This document shows, piece after piece, positions 1-10,692 of a stretch of 64,000 bases of DNA (the stretch's first letter is position 1; every line of letters starts with the position of its first letter). The stretch lies in contig CM055111.1 of the NCBI GenBank assembly GCA_029204225.1, positions 8,754,864 through 8,818,863 on the forward strand, given 5' to 3'. The notes under the pieces are model-generated. The model saw nothing but the letters and a program-made list of their open reading frames with translations, was not told the DNA's origin and did no database searches. The DNA comes from Diphasiastrum complanatum (lineage: Eukaryota > Streptophyta > Lycopodiopsida > Lycopodiales > Lycopodiaceae). The position numbers and the translations under genes are program-made.

Positions 1-47
1 CTTTCATTTAGTCTCATTAAGATATTATAGGAGCACTTGTTGGCAGA

Positions 48-410
48 ATGGTAGGATTCAGAGAATTCGTGCTTGGAGAAGTTAGTAAATTGGATGAGGT
101 GTCCAATTATAGCATTTGGAAATTTAAAATGAAGAGTATTTTGATGGATAAGGAGCTGTAAGATATCTTCGCTGGGGTGGAGCAATGCCCAAATACAACT
201 TCAACCGACATTTGCTCATTCAACAAAAGGGCACAAAAGGCCTTCCATTGATCAATGTGGTCGTGAAGGACCACATCATTGCCCATATCAATGAAGCTAT
301 GATTGCAAGAGGCACTAGAACACTGTTTCAAATGGCGAACCCCTCACGAATGATGTGTATGAGAAGGAAATTAAAAGAAAATTCACTTATGATAGGTTGT
401 ACTTAGAAAA
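48..410 (+). pseudogene. Ty1/copia gag relic
   Basis: From the ATG at 48 one frame reads KLDEVSNYSIWKFKMKSIL, the signature start of a copia Gag (capsid) protein, where a short KL(D/N)..NY..WK..M block precedes the capsid helices. A TAA interrupts it at about 164, and after a frame change near 240 the reading continues in the frame from 185 with INVVVKDHIIAHI, which matches the next conserved gag block. No LTR or primer site is visible upstream because the window starts here. It resembles the gag of the copia relic at 31.3 kb. It is a dead fragment; the family assignment is firm, the subfamily is not known. Confidence 0.7.
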
Positions 411-840
411 TTAACTTAGAATAGGGTGTACTTAGAATAATAATAATGAATTAAGTAATGATTACAAAAATACTGAGTCATGGTATTCAGCTCGTTAAAT
501 TGAATTTTATTTATTTTTACAATAGTTGATTCCAAGATCAAACAAAAAAGATATGAGAATATGAAGAAAATATAGAATTAAATATAATTAAACCAACTTA
601 AAATAAGGGCCTTATTAAAAAAGTTTGTTTTCTTTGAAACATTTGGTCATAAAGAAATTAAAATCATAGAAGAAATTTAAAATGTATTGGCAATTTTTTT
701 AATGATCACTATTGCAAACGTTGGTATACTCATGAAAAAAATTTGAGTTTATTAAAAAAATATAAAAATGTTACAAAATAAAAATTATCGCAAAAAAAAA
801 AAATTCGACGACCATGCACAAATGCAGGAACCCATGAAGA
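411..840. other. AT-rich spacer without recognised content
   Basis: This stretch has many A and T runs and stops in all frames. I see no motif, repeat or coding fragment in it. Confidence 0.5.
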
Positions 841-846
841 GGGGGG

Positions 847-903
<57 letters not shown>
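841..903. repeat. G9 plus (GA)n microsatellite
   Basis: Nine G residues (841-849) run directly into about 27 GA dinucleotides. The Leu-Ser repeat reading frames on the minus strand here are a by-product of the dinucleotide and are not genes. Confidence 0.98.
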
Positions 904-904
<1 letters not shown>

Positions 905-1036
905 CAACACAATACATCTATTGCGACTTTGAGCACATGATATGTACGCATGATCAATAAATATCAAAGTTAGCACAATAAGTGGATCACTATTATATTA
1001 TTAGAGACAAAATAATGATGGGTGGCACTATACAAC

Positions 1037-1760
1037 TGGTCTACTGCAAACAAAAGATTTGACAACTCATATTCTCACAAAATCATTACTACAAGACAAG
1101 CATAGAAAGTCGGTACTAAAAGATGCATACTAAGTTTTACATATGTTAAATTGGTTGGATGTAAACTAAGGGAGAGTTTGGATTTGGTGTAAACCATTGT
1201 GTGGATTATCCACACAATTCAAAAATTGGAATTCTCGACAAGTTTGTGCTAGTTGTAGCGAGAAATACATTTGCATGAAACATCTATGTGTGAATAATCC
1301 AATAATGGTCTCCATGTTTATTTCCAAGCAAATCCATGACTATATCCATGCAAACAATTTTTTGCTCACATGACCTCCTTTATATATTTCATGAAGATAT
1401 CATGAATAGATATTTGGCCATTGTGTTCTTGTGCTAGATTTCATTCTAGGACTAAGCATATTGATATTCATCATTATCATGTAACTAGAGAAAATGTGCT
1501 ATATGATTGGTTTATTGGAAAACAAAGTTCATGACACCTTGTATTCTCACAAAGGTTCACTAAAAGACAAGCATACAAAGGCACTCGTAGATAATGCCTA
1601 CCAAGTTTGAACATATATTCATGGACTAAAGTGGATCAATCGCAACTAAGGGGGAGTGATGTGGATTTGTTCGAGATATTTTGTGAATTACCTATGCAAT
1701 CCAAAATTGAAATTTTTGGCTAGCTTGTGCTATTTATCACCAGATTATACCTTTATATGG
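1037..1760 (+). repeat. Diverged direct repeat next to polypurine tracts (LTR-end relic)
   Basis: The stretch from about 1037 to 1280 is repeated, with many changes, at about 1507-1760. Shared words include TATTCTCACAAA, ACAAGCATA, a CTAAGGG(G/A)GAG purine tract (about 1168 and 1648), and a following block containing TTGTGCTA. A purine tract of the form AAGGGGGAG just before a TG is typical of the priming site in front of a copia 3' LTR, so the pair may be two decayed copies of a retrotransposon end. The first copy also contains a palindrome at 1198-1216 (arms TGTGTGGAT). Divergence makes the element identity uncertain. Confidence 0.4.
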
Positions 1761-2354
1761 AACATCCACGCGTTGGAATCCACACAAACAAGTTTTCACC
1801 TGTGCAACTCCCTTTGTATCTTCTATCAACCTATGTTTTTGTTCACTTTTAGAGTCGCACAAAAGCATAAACACAAAAAACATAAGAGCCAAATATCTGT
1901 TAAAAAATGATAAGTTGTCACTTGAAGGACATATGGCCCTTGCTGAGCAATTTTCCCTTCAAACTACAACACTAAAGTTGATTACTTTGATTATTGTAAA
2001 GCAAACACCTTGGTTATCATTGACCTTGGGTAGTAATGACAACTCTAAAAGATGCATCAAGAGCATTACAAAGTTAAACCAAAAAGTTAAGGATTCTTTT
2101 GAAATGTGCCATTGCTCATAAAAACTAGATAAATATAAATAGGCTAGTTGTTAGATTTGGCAGTTTACCTCTTTAGATTTGTGACTTTCTCAATTTGGCT
2201 AAATTTAATTCCTAAAAAATGTGAAACAAAAATTTGTTTAATAAGTCCTAAGGGCACTTAGGATTAAATATGTTAAATCAAATCTGATATTTAAACTTAA
2301 TCGGATTGCGCATTGCACAATGCAAGTTGCAAGTTGCAAATAGCTGATGTAACA
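1761..2354. other. Intergenic, no recognised feature
   Basis: Short unmatched ORFs only. The sequence becomes AT-rich towards the Helitron boundary at 2355. Confidence 0.4.
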
Positions 2355-2595
2355 TCTATATATACTAAAAGAAAAGTGGTTTTCAGGTAGCTCACGCTGC
2401 CCGTCACGCTCTCACGGGCAACATGAGCTGCCCGAAAACCCATGTTTTTACTGAGGAAGGGTGAAGAAAGGGTGAAGGCCACGGGCACGGGAGGGCACGG
2501 GCAGGGGCGGAGACATGGGCGAGCAGGGGGATGGGCACGGGCCCGCCGCCCTCACATTTGAATTTGCCCGCCGTTGGCCGGGCAAGCATTACTAG
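2355..2595 (+). mobile_element. Non-autonomous Helitron, 241 bp
   Basis: The segment begins TCTATATATACTAAAAG and ends CATTACTAG. It lies between a host A (2354) and a host T (2596), the AT target dinucleotide expected of Helitrons. Ten bases before the end there is a perfect 7 bp stem (TTGCCCG 2564-2570, CGGGCAA 2579-2585, 8-base loop), the subterminal hairpin that terminates rolling-circle transposition. There are no terminal inverted repeats and no target duplication, as expected. The interior is much richer in G and C than the surroundings and is built from variants of GGGCACGGGC. It encodes no Rep/helicase, so it would depend on an autonomous relative. Confidence 0.8.
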
Positions 2596-4313
2596 TACAA
2601 TCTAAAAGTATTCAAAAAGCTACTTACCCAATGACTCAAGAATGAGCAATGAGAAGGTTTAAGAATACTAATGCTAGCAAGACTCATCCTCTTAAATACT
2701 TGGTGACTCAATCGATAGCTAAGTAATGACTTGAAAGTTGTAAATGTCTAAGGAACTAATTAGTAACAAGACCTAACTAGTAAAGACGTGCTAGAACTTA
2801 GAAATAGTCGATACCTCAAAAAATCTTAAGGTTTAAAAAAATGCTTAACAAATTATTTTAGGCTAATTTAAGAAAATACTTTTAAAGTTTTTTATAAGGT
2901 TATAATTTTTTTAGTTATGAGCACTGAAGTGTGCCCTTGTATTTTTGAAGTGCATTAATTTGTGGATAATGGTCATTATGGCTCGAGTTCATATAAATGT
3001 AAAAGACCAGCTCCCATAGGCTCCCATTATATGGTTCATCAACTTTTATAAATAATGAAACATACCATAAAAAAAAGAGGTGATCCCCACTTTAAAAGGG
3101 CGATGTCGTAGTCCTCAAGAGTTGAGAAGAAAAAGGAGAGAAATAGACAACTCATATGTGGTCCCCACAGTTTGAGCGACAAAGAGTGAAGTGAGAGAAT
3201 CCCGATGCTTGGAGACATGAGGGGATGCTTGGGGACATGATGGGAAATAGACAACTCACATGTGCTCCCCATTCTTTTGAATAGAGAGGGTATAGTGAAT
3301 CATGGGTGGTCCCCATGTAGAGAGAGACTGAGTTTCACATGTCATTTTGCGTATGATCACTCATCATTTACATGAGTATGTATTTTCTAATGAAGTTTCC
3401 AACGTTGGATCATCGCACCATAAAAATAGCTCCACTTAACACTCACCGTCTTTTTAGGCAAGGTTCGTGGATGAAAAGGTCACTATAAAATTACTAGAAG
3501 TTGTGAGGAGTGATATCGAACACATGGCATCATCCGGTTGGTTAAGAACATGCAAATTTTGAGCCATACCAAGGCTTCTAAAGTTTTTAATCTCCACCAT
3601 AAATTTACAGCTGCTATGTATGGTATTCGCCATCCAACGATGGGCTACTTGGTGTCATCACCCTCGCCACTAGAGCATGTACCCCGCCTAGTCTGGATGG
3701 GGAATACCTAGTACATAGTGAGGTGTTGAGTATAGAGCTATTGTTTCCATAAATATAGAGCTATTGCTTGCATATCTTTTGCTATTTTACGTGTGCATTG
3801 CTTCGTGATTGTTTACTTCCGTCTGCCCTTTATCTCGATATGATCCGTGGTGCATGAGTTCTCTATGCGCATTGTACTCTATTCACAATATCTACAAGCT
3901 TACTGAGGACATCAGTGGATTCTAATATTGCAGACATAGGCTAGCTCCGAACTACGGCAACCCAGGAAGAGTAGCTCCCGACAAAGCGCCAAAGCGATCT
4001 ATTATCTGTACGTTCTACAACATCCAGAAAAAGCTTCAGAGAGTGACAGGCGTCTCGTTGCTGATGGTTAGCTGAATTCCTATTCGGAAACCTATTGGCC
4101 GGCTATGATATAACGTCTCTATCATAATCAGCTCCCAATTCACAGATCTTATGTTACCTTCCTGTTGCAGAACATTATGTTACTTTCTTGTTGTACGCTA
4201 GAAAAATCGACGTAGCAACTTGAAACTTTAAGTAACCCTTTCAGATCTTACTGTCTCCATCAAATCTGGTTGCTTTGATTATTACAGAGAATGCAGCTAG
4301 AAAACATGTAGCA
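2596..4313. other. Spacer upstream of the ABCG gene
   Basis: No coding fragment is recognised. A short duplicated phrase (AAATAGACAACTCA..TGTG..CCCCA) occurs at about 3142 and 3244, with GATGCTTGG.GACATGA.GGG repeated twice between them. The last several hundred bases before 4314 must contain the promoter and leader of the ABCG gene, but I cannot point to a convincing TATA box or transcription start. Confidence 0.4.
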
Positions 4314-4564
4314 ATGGAAGGCAACAAAGATCAGAGCGGAGGAGATGTTCACGTGGCTGTGGAGGTTACTGGGAGTGCATATGGAAGTCATAGTTCGACT
4401 CTTCCAGTTTATCTGAAGGTGAGCCAAATTTGTCCTACAACGTTCTGACGAAGCGCGACTTTAATTTGCTGAATATATTAACTGATGTGTTGTTATACGC
4501 CGAAACTTCCTTGATAAGCCGTTGTTGATGTACCCGCGTGGTTGTTGCTTTTGCTGTGAAAAAG

Positions 4565-5870
4565 TTCGAAGACGTGAAGTACAAAATATTGTTGAAGCCC
4601 AAGCACAAAATTTCGTGGCGCTTTGTAAAGCCAGCCATTGTGGTTCCGACGGAAAAAGAAATTCTGCATGGAGTAAGTGGATCAGTCGCTCCAGGAGAAG
4701 TGCTGGCCATCATGGGTCCTTCGGGTTGTGGAAAAACAACGCTTCTCAACGTCTTCGGTGGCAGAGTATCCCAGGCGAATGTGACGGGCAGCGTCACTTA
4801 CAACGAACTGCCTTACAACAAAAGCCTGAGGAGAAGGTAGTCTATGACAGTTTCGTGAATGAAGAAATGCGGTTTTGAAAAGGAACAGTTAAAAGTGAAC
4901 TTCCATGGGCACAAGTCCTTTTGAGCACATAATATTGCTTGCTGAGTCTTATCTGACGGTAAAAGTTTTGACTGCAGGATTGGCTTTGTTGCACAAGATG
5001 ATGTCTTATATCCTCACTTGACGGTGACAGAGACTTTGATGTATGCAGCCTTGTTAGGGCTTCCAAATTCTTTCACCAAACAGCAAAAGATACAGAGAGT
5101 AGAAGAGATCAGTATATATCCAACTTGGGCTTGAAAGGTATAATCCCATTATCATAATTCGCTGGCTGTTAAAATTCCCACGGCAACCCTTCTTTGATTA
5201 GTTTACGGTCATTACAACTAGCTGGATAGGCTTCATGCAAAATATATACTCTGGGATACTCAGTTTCATCGCGCATGTGGTGCAGATGCCGAGACACTAT
5301 AATTGGGGGTCGCTTCCTGAGAGGTATTTCTGGAGGGGAAAGAAAGCGTGTTTGCATAGGTCATGAAATTCTTATAGATCCATCTCTTCTGTTGTTGGAT
5401 GAACCCACATCTGGATTAGACTCTACCATTGCTCTCAAAGTCATTCAATTAATTCAGAGCATAGCACAGGTGATAACATTCCCTGTTCTGTATCAGCAAT
5501 CACTTTCAATCATGTCTGCGACTCTCTTTTTCGTTATTCTAGGATTAAGTTTGTTGAACGGTATGGTCCATGCACAGGGAGGGCGGACTGTTGTGACAAG
5601 TATTCATCAGCCTTCAACTAGGCTGTATTATATGTTCAGTAAAGTGATTTTACTTTCAAAAGGAAAAGCTGCTGAAGCCATGGATTACTTTTTTTCAATT
5701 GGCTTGTCTCCAGCAATGGCCATGAATCCTGCGCCTGACTTTTTGTTGGACGTGACGAATGGTAATTTGGATGCTATCTCTATACCTCCTGCTCTGGATA
5801 TCAGTAAAGCAACAAAGACGATAAAAAATGAAATTGCAGAAGGAAACCTTGCACGAAAGAATTTCTCCAG
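4565..5870 (+). other. ABCG nucleotide-binding domain exons 2-5
   Basis: Exon 2 carries the Walker A loop GPSGCGKTT (4715-4741). Exon 3 carries the Q-loop region [16 protein letters not shown]. Exon 4 carries the ABC signature [12 protein letters not shown] and Walker B with D-loop [13 protein letters not shown]. Exon 5 carries the H-loop TSIHQPS. All ATP-contacting motifs are intact. After ILLSKG the family normally has a block like xLLYFG before KA.EAMDYF; here LLSKG runs straight into KAAEAMDYF with no intron, so about six residues are missing. The exon 3 to 4 junction is out of phase because of indels between 5108 and 5131. Intron 4 (5470-5577) has no in-frame stop, so the raw ORF reads through it. 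Confidence 0.8.
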
Positions 5871-5980
5871 GTACACTGATATACAAACAGATCCAACAAA
5901 TTAGCACAGCTTACCTGCCTTCACTCTTGGCACTTGTGGATACCAATCTTATAGATCGACTACTTCTTTTGCTTTTGCAG

Positions 5981-7742
5981 TATTTAGTGGCGAAGTTCAA
6001 CCTCGGAACAGTAATGCAAGAGAACAACAAGCAGCTGGAATCTGTATTTTTTAAGGAGGAACTCAAGGAAGCAATTTTGGAAAAACAGGAATGGAGCACA
6101 AGTTGGTGGCAGCAGTTTTATGTGCTACTGATACGTGGTCTTGCTGAGAGAAGGCATGAAGACCTGGGCAGCTATAGAATGTTCCAAGTCACAGCTATGT
6201 CGATTATCGTTGGTTTGCTCTGGGTGGCAATCAAACACACAAACCGAAAATAGGCTTGCTGACCAGGTCTCAAATTTTATTCACTACTAGGATGGTTGAC
6301 CATAACAATTCTGTTTCTGATCTGACTCGATTTCACACTGCCAAATTTCTTGTATTTTCTCATTCTAATTGGTTCTACTTTGTGGGTTAATGTATTGTAA
6401 TGCTGTCTGTGCCTCTTATAAGCTTCTACTGTTGGGATGATCCTTAAATGTATTTGTTTGCCAGGTGGGACTACTCTTTTTCATCAGCATGTTTTGGACT
6501 TTTGTTCCAATGTTTATGGCAATGCACACTTTTCCTTTGGAAAGAGCAATGCTTGCTAAAGAAAGAGCATCCAACATGTATAGATTGAGTGCATATTTCT
6601 TGAGCCGCACTTTGGGTGATGTCCCCATGGACATGTTACTCATTTTCACCTTCATAACTATTGTCTACTTTATGACACATTTGCGCATGACCCCTCAAGC
6701 ATTTATCCTTACACTCCTTACGGTCATTCTTCAAACAATGGCCACACAGGTATGCTAATTAGTTAGTCACTTCATTTCATTTGGTAACTATTGAAGGATA
6801 TATTTTCTCTCCTCTTGTTCTTCTTGTGTGGTATAGGAGAAGCCCCCCATCCCTACTCCGTAATGTCAAGTGCTCTTGTTTTTGTATTTTGGAGATGACT
6901 CCAGATAAATTTATCGAAATGTTCAAGGCATGGTATCTTGGTAACTTATTTTTGTTCAATCAAGGGGCTATCTTGATTCTCAATTGGTTGTTTCCATATG
7001 GTCAAATATGGCACACAAGGGGCTTGGTTTATTCGTAGGTGCTACCATGATGGATGTGAGAAAGGGGACTACTTTGGCTACAGTTCTTATGCACACCTTC
7101 ATGTTGACTGGTGGTTACTACATTCAGGTGACATTTGCTACATAATTGGATAGCTAGTCATTATTTGTTCTTTTAGTAACTAGATGGTAGGCTTAGTAAA
7201 TGGTGGTTTTTTTTTAATGTTTTGGTACACATTAGAATGAATGGTAGTTTTTTCACAATATACAAAGGACTTGGTGGTTTTGAAAAGCTAAGAAACACCA
7301 AGTTTGCTATATTTGACATCTTTTTGGTACATCATGGCAAGTATTATACTATATTATTGTTGTATGAAGTTTGAAAAACTATTGTTTAGGTGAGGAAAGT
7401 GTATGTGGATTAAGCTTTAAAGAGTTAGAAGAGTTTTTCTAAGGTCTATAAATACATGGTTTTGGACTTGTTGTTTTGTAGCACATTCCTATATCAATCA
7501 AGTGGTTGAAATATCTTTCCTTCAACTACCAAAGCTTCAAACTTCTTGTGAAGGTACAATACAGTGCCAACCAAAGATATAGTTGTTCTAGTCCAGAAGG
7601 ATGTAGCATCAATACATCACCATCCATCCATAATGTACAACTAGGTGGTGGTGGTGCAGAGGCTGGGGTATTGCTCTTGTTGTTTGCTGCATATCGAATT
7701 TTAGGATATGTTGCACTTTGGAGGATGGAGATAGGGGTATGA
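5981..7742 (+). other. ABCG transmembrane domain exons 6-9
   Basis: Exon 6 holds the connector before the membrane domain (SWWQQFYVLLIRGLAERRHE) and the first helix. Exon 7 reads VGLLFFISMFW then KERASNMYRLSAYFLSRT, the typical conserved membrane-domain blocks. Exon 8 reads GATMMDVRKGTTLATVLM. Exon 9 reads HIPISIKWLKYLSFNYQSFK, an extracellular Cys-containing loop (YSCSSPEGC), a last hydrophobic helix and a natural TGA stop at 7740-7742. Exons 7, 8 and 9 join in phase. The C-terminal half is therefore better preserved than the N-terminal half. Intron 7 (6750-7019) is unusually open but matches nothing in the family. Confidence 0.8.
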
Positions 7743-9828
7743 TAGGTTTTTTAGAATCGAACAATTTATAGATGGCCTTTTCAAAATTTTAAGAATTTTG
7801 TCCTCTTTGAAATTAATTATGAGGATGCTATGAAACACATATTAATTCTGGGGAGGTTAACAAGAAATGAGCCAAAGAGTCAATTAACCATGAAGAGCTT
7901 GTGGAGAAGGCATCCACAAACACAATTGTTGTTAAAAGACTACTTTTACTCATTGTTTGTGAAGAATTCATACTAAAGATACAATGTCGCCCATATAAGT
8001 TCGGTTACTGCAATATTACTAGCATATTCCATATAGACTTTTCCAAAGTCATTGTATACAAATTTTAAAAAAAATATGGCTAAACTAGGTCCCTTAGAGT
8101 TTGGAGCATACACTACATGGGTTGCCAAGGTTTGAGCATGCACTTTATGGTTGCAATATCTAAATCTACGCAGCTCAATCCATTGCAATAAACTTGAGGA
8201 TCCAATTACAACATTGCATTTCAACAATTTGGCCAAAGATTATCCTATACAAGATTTTAGATCCTAGTACATACTTCAAACCATGACGTTCTATGTAGGT
8301 TAGAAGCAGGTTGTGCACATTCTATAGAAGTTGAACCAGATGCCACTTCTGACCATAGTTATTTGAATCATCTGCCACTTCTGACCATAGTTATTTGCCA
8401 TTGTTCAAGTTGATTTTGCTCACGTGGCAACTTCCTCACTCCAGCTTTTAACCAAGCCCATTTTCTAGACTTTCAACGAGCCATGTCAAATTATTGAGTC
8501 ATTGGACATCATTGAGCACCTAATTCAATGGAAACTATTTTCTCAATCACCTATTGTTAAGAGACGCTATGGGAAAATTTTGATTTACAAGGGTGAAAAT
8601 TGAGCTATCTTGGGTCATGGACATCAAATTTGATATATATTGTGATGTGATTCAATGCCACCAAACTCAATCAATCTGAATGTACTGCACTTGATATTGG
8701 TTTAATTTGATCACTCAATTAGCCATGCCAAGTGACAATAGTTTTAGCTATTTCAAGTGATAGCAACCAATTCTATCCATGAGAGATTGAACTTGAGTAA
8801 TTGGAATGTTCCGAAGTTGAGATTGGTTGACATTAGCTACTCGATGATCTATGTCCAATGACAAGGACAAAAATCACAACATAAGCATCAAACATGAGCT
8901 ATTTAGATCGATGTAGGTGAATGTCCCACACTCAAGATTCCTCTAATTTAATCACTCAATGTCGACTGACGAGTGACGAAGAACAAAATTGAGATTTCTT
9001 GCATGCAGGCGTCATACTGAAGTTACTTAATTTACAACTTTAGATTTTCCATTCTAATAACAAACTATGGACTCCAAAAGGTTCTTCAATATGGTAAATG
9101 AACTTACTAATACTCATAGTTATAGATTTAAACAAGCAAACATCTATCTTACAAAAACAAGAACAACTACCTTACAAAATAGACCCATAACAATATAGCC
9201 ACTATATGGCCTGCTAACAGAAAATATGTTTACTTATCAAATCCTAAGAATTCATTCACAGTTGAAATCACCAAGATTGCTCCCAAATCAATGTTTCTCA
9301 TCATTTCAAAATGGATCCATCATGGATTAAGTACACAATCACCATAATCTCTCTCTAGGCTACTTACAGCACGTGTGGGACAGCTCATTGTACTCATCCA
9401 TATCCACTTTAAATAAGATCCCACTAATTTTGCCACATCATCATTGGTAGTTAGTGTTGACCTTCTAGATTCCTACAAATTAGGAGATAGGTCCTACAAT
9501 CTACTAGATTTGACATTTGACTTGTATGAAATCTAATACATTGAATTTGAACTTTTTACATGATATTTCCCACGTGTGGACAGGTCCACGTATTGGTCAA
9601 GTTTGATTGCTTCATGAATTATGTTAAATGATAAAGACCAAATCACATGTTAGGCATCATATTTGAGAATTTTTGAGTGATAGGCATGAAATTTGAGTTA
9701 TTTGATGCCAAAATATATCTTGGTTGATTGACATCAAATTCGAGCTATCTTGAGTGATAGGAATAATTTCATCCACAAGAGATCGAATTTGAGCAATCTA
9801 AATGTCCTAAAATTGAGATCGTTTCATG
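7743..9828. other. Degraded repeat-like intergenic DNA
   Basis: There are no credible genes. A 25 bp phrase starting TGCCACTTCTGACC is tandemly duplicated (8341-8365 and 8373-8397). From about 8600 to 9790 a loose phrase (CATCAAATT.GA....AT.TTG with GATTGATTG words) recurs, suggesting an old retrotransposon flank or satellite. CACGTGTGG motifs occur near 9370 and 9571. Confidence 0.4.
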
Positions 9829-10110
9829 TGCCAAATCCCAAGCTAATAGCAATAACAATGATAGTAAAACTAAAAGCAAGAAGAGAACAAGACAATCAAG
9901 ATAGCATGTCCAATGAAAGCTACAAATGCAATAAACTTATCAAATCTAATAAAAATTCACATATAATCATCATGAATTTAGGATCTATGCTTTGATACCA
10001 AGAAAGGTCATGCCAAATCCCAAGCAAATAGAAATCACAAAAGAAGTAAAGCTAGGAGCAAAAAGAGTACAAGACAATCATGATAACATATCTATAGAAA
10101 GCTAGAAACA
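9829..10110 (-). repeat. Direct repeat flanking an antisense primer-binding-site relic
   Basis: A block beginning CATGCCAAATCCCAAGC and continuing with AGCAA..AGAG.ACAAGACAATCA occurs at about 9829 and again at about 10009. Between them lies GCTTTGATACCA (about 9989-10001), the reverse complement of TGGTATCAAAGC, a one-base variant of the Met-tRNA primer site used by plant copia elements. This suggests an LTR element on the minus strand whose 5' LTR starts near 10002. No coding sequence remains. Confidence 0.45.
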
Positions 10111-10692
10111 CAAGGATCTCCATGGAATTCAATCTCAATAGAAATGAAAGACATAGTACATAGCAATGGAAATGAGCACGGATTCATGTAGATAAGGCAC
10201 ATGAGACCTAGCAAAGGAAATCCCCATACCTCATATTCACAAGGAGGAAGCAAGAAGCTCTCACTTGCAAATGAGCCAAAAGATCCCAAAAGTTATGTCT
10301 CTTGCCTAGTTATAGACAATGCTCTCACTTAGCTAAACATAACTATCTTGAGGGATAATTAGACCGTGTTAAGTGTTATTTAAACTACATTGGGCCCTTA
10401 TTGGCCTACTATCTTTATTAATCACTTTGGAGGGCCTAAAGAGGACACCGCCTTGTTCTTAAGGCTAATAGCTCCTTTTGGGCCTACAAAGCTTATATTG
10501 GATATTATTTTGCATGTATAAGCATGGATGTACTAAAAGTACATGAGAGATCGACGAGCTTGATTATTCTATGTCAAGTCATAGAGATCAAAATCAAGAT
10601 ATCTTGTGTGTAGACATAAAATTGAATCTACTTAAATATCGTAAACACAACCTTACTGTAACTTGATCAGTCAATTGGCAATCTCTAGCCAT
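10111..10692. other. Intergenic, no recognised feature
   Basis: Short unmatched ORFs only; possibly part of the LTR implied by the antisense primer site near 9990. Confidence 0.35.

Larger units (their letters stand above)
4314..7742 (+). pseudogene. ABCG half-transporter (white-brown complex type), decayed
   Basis: Nine exons with GT-AG introns rebuild the order of a plant ABCG half-transporter: exon 1 4314-4418, 2 4565-4836, 3 4978-5137, 4 5286-5469, 5 5578-5870, 6 5981-6266, 7 6465-6749, 8 7020-7127, 9 7482-7742. The fold is nucleotide-binding domain first, membrane domain second; such proteins dimerise and export lipids, hormones or other small molecules across membranes. The start was chosen because exon 1 ends in PVYLK, which joins in phase to FEDVKY in exon 2, a boundary typical of the family. 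Four lesions break it: an indel and in-frame TGA in exon 3 (5132-5134), a loss of about six codons and a frame change in exon 5, and one extra base near 6240 in exon 6 giving a TAG at 6251. Total content is near the usual 600 or so residues. Its substrate cannot be inferred. Confidence 0.85.

Noticed and set aside
5470-5577. Continuous ORF through ABCG exons 4 and 5
   Set aside because: The 108 bases between them have GT-AG ends and interrupt a conserved protein block, so they are an intron without a stop and not coding.
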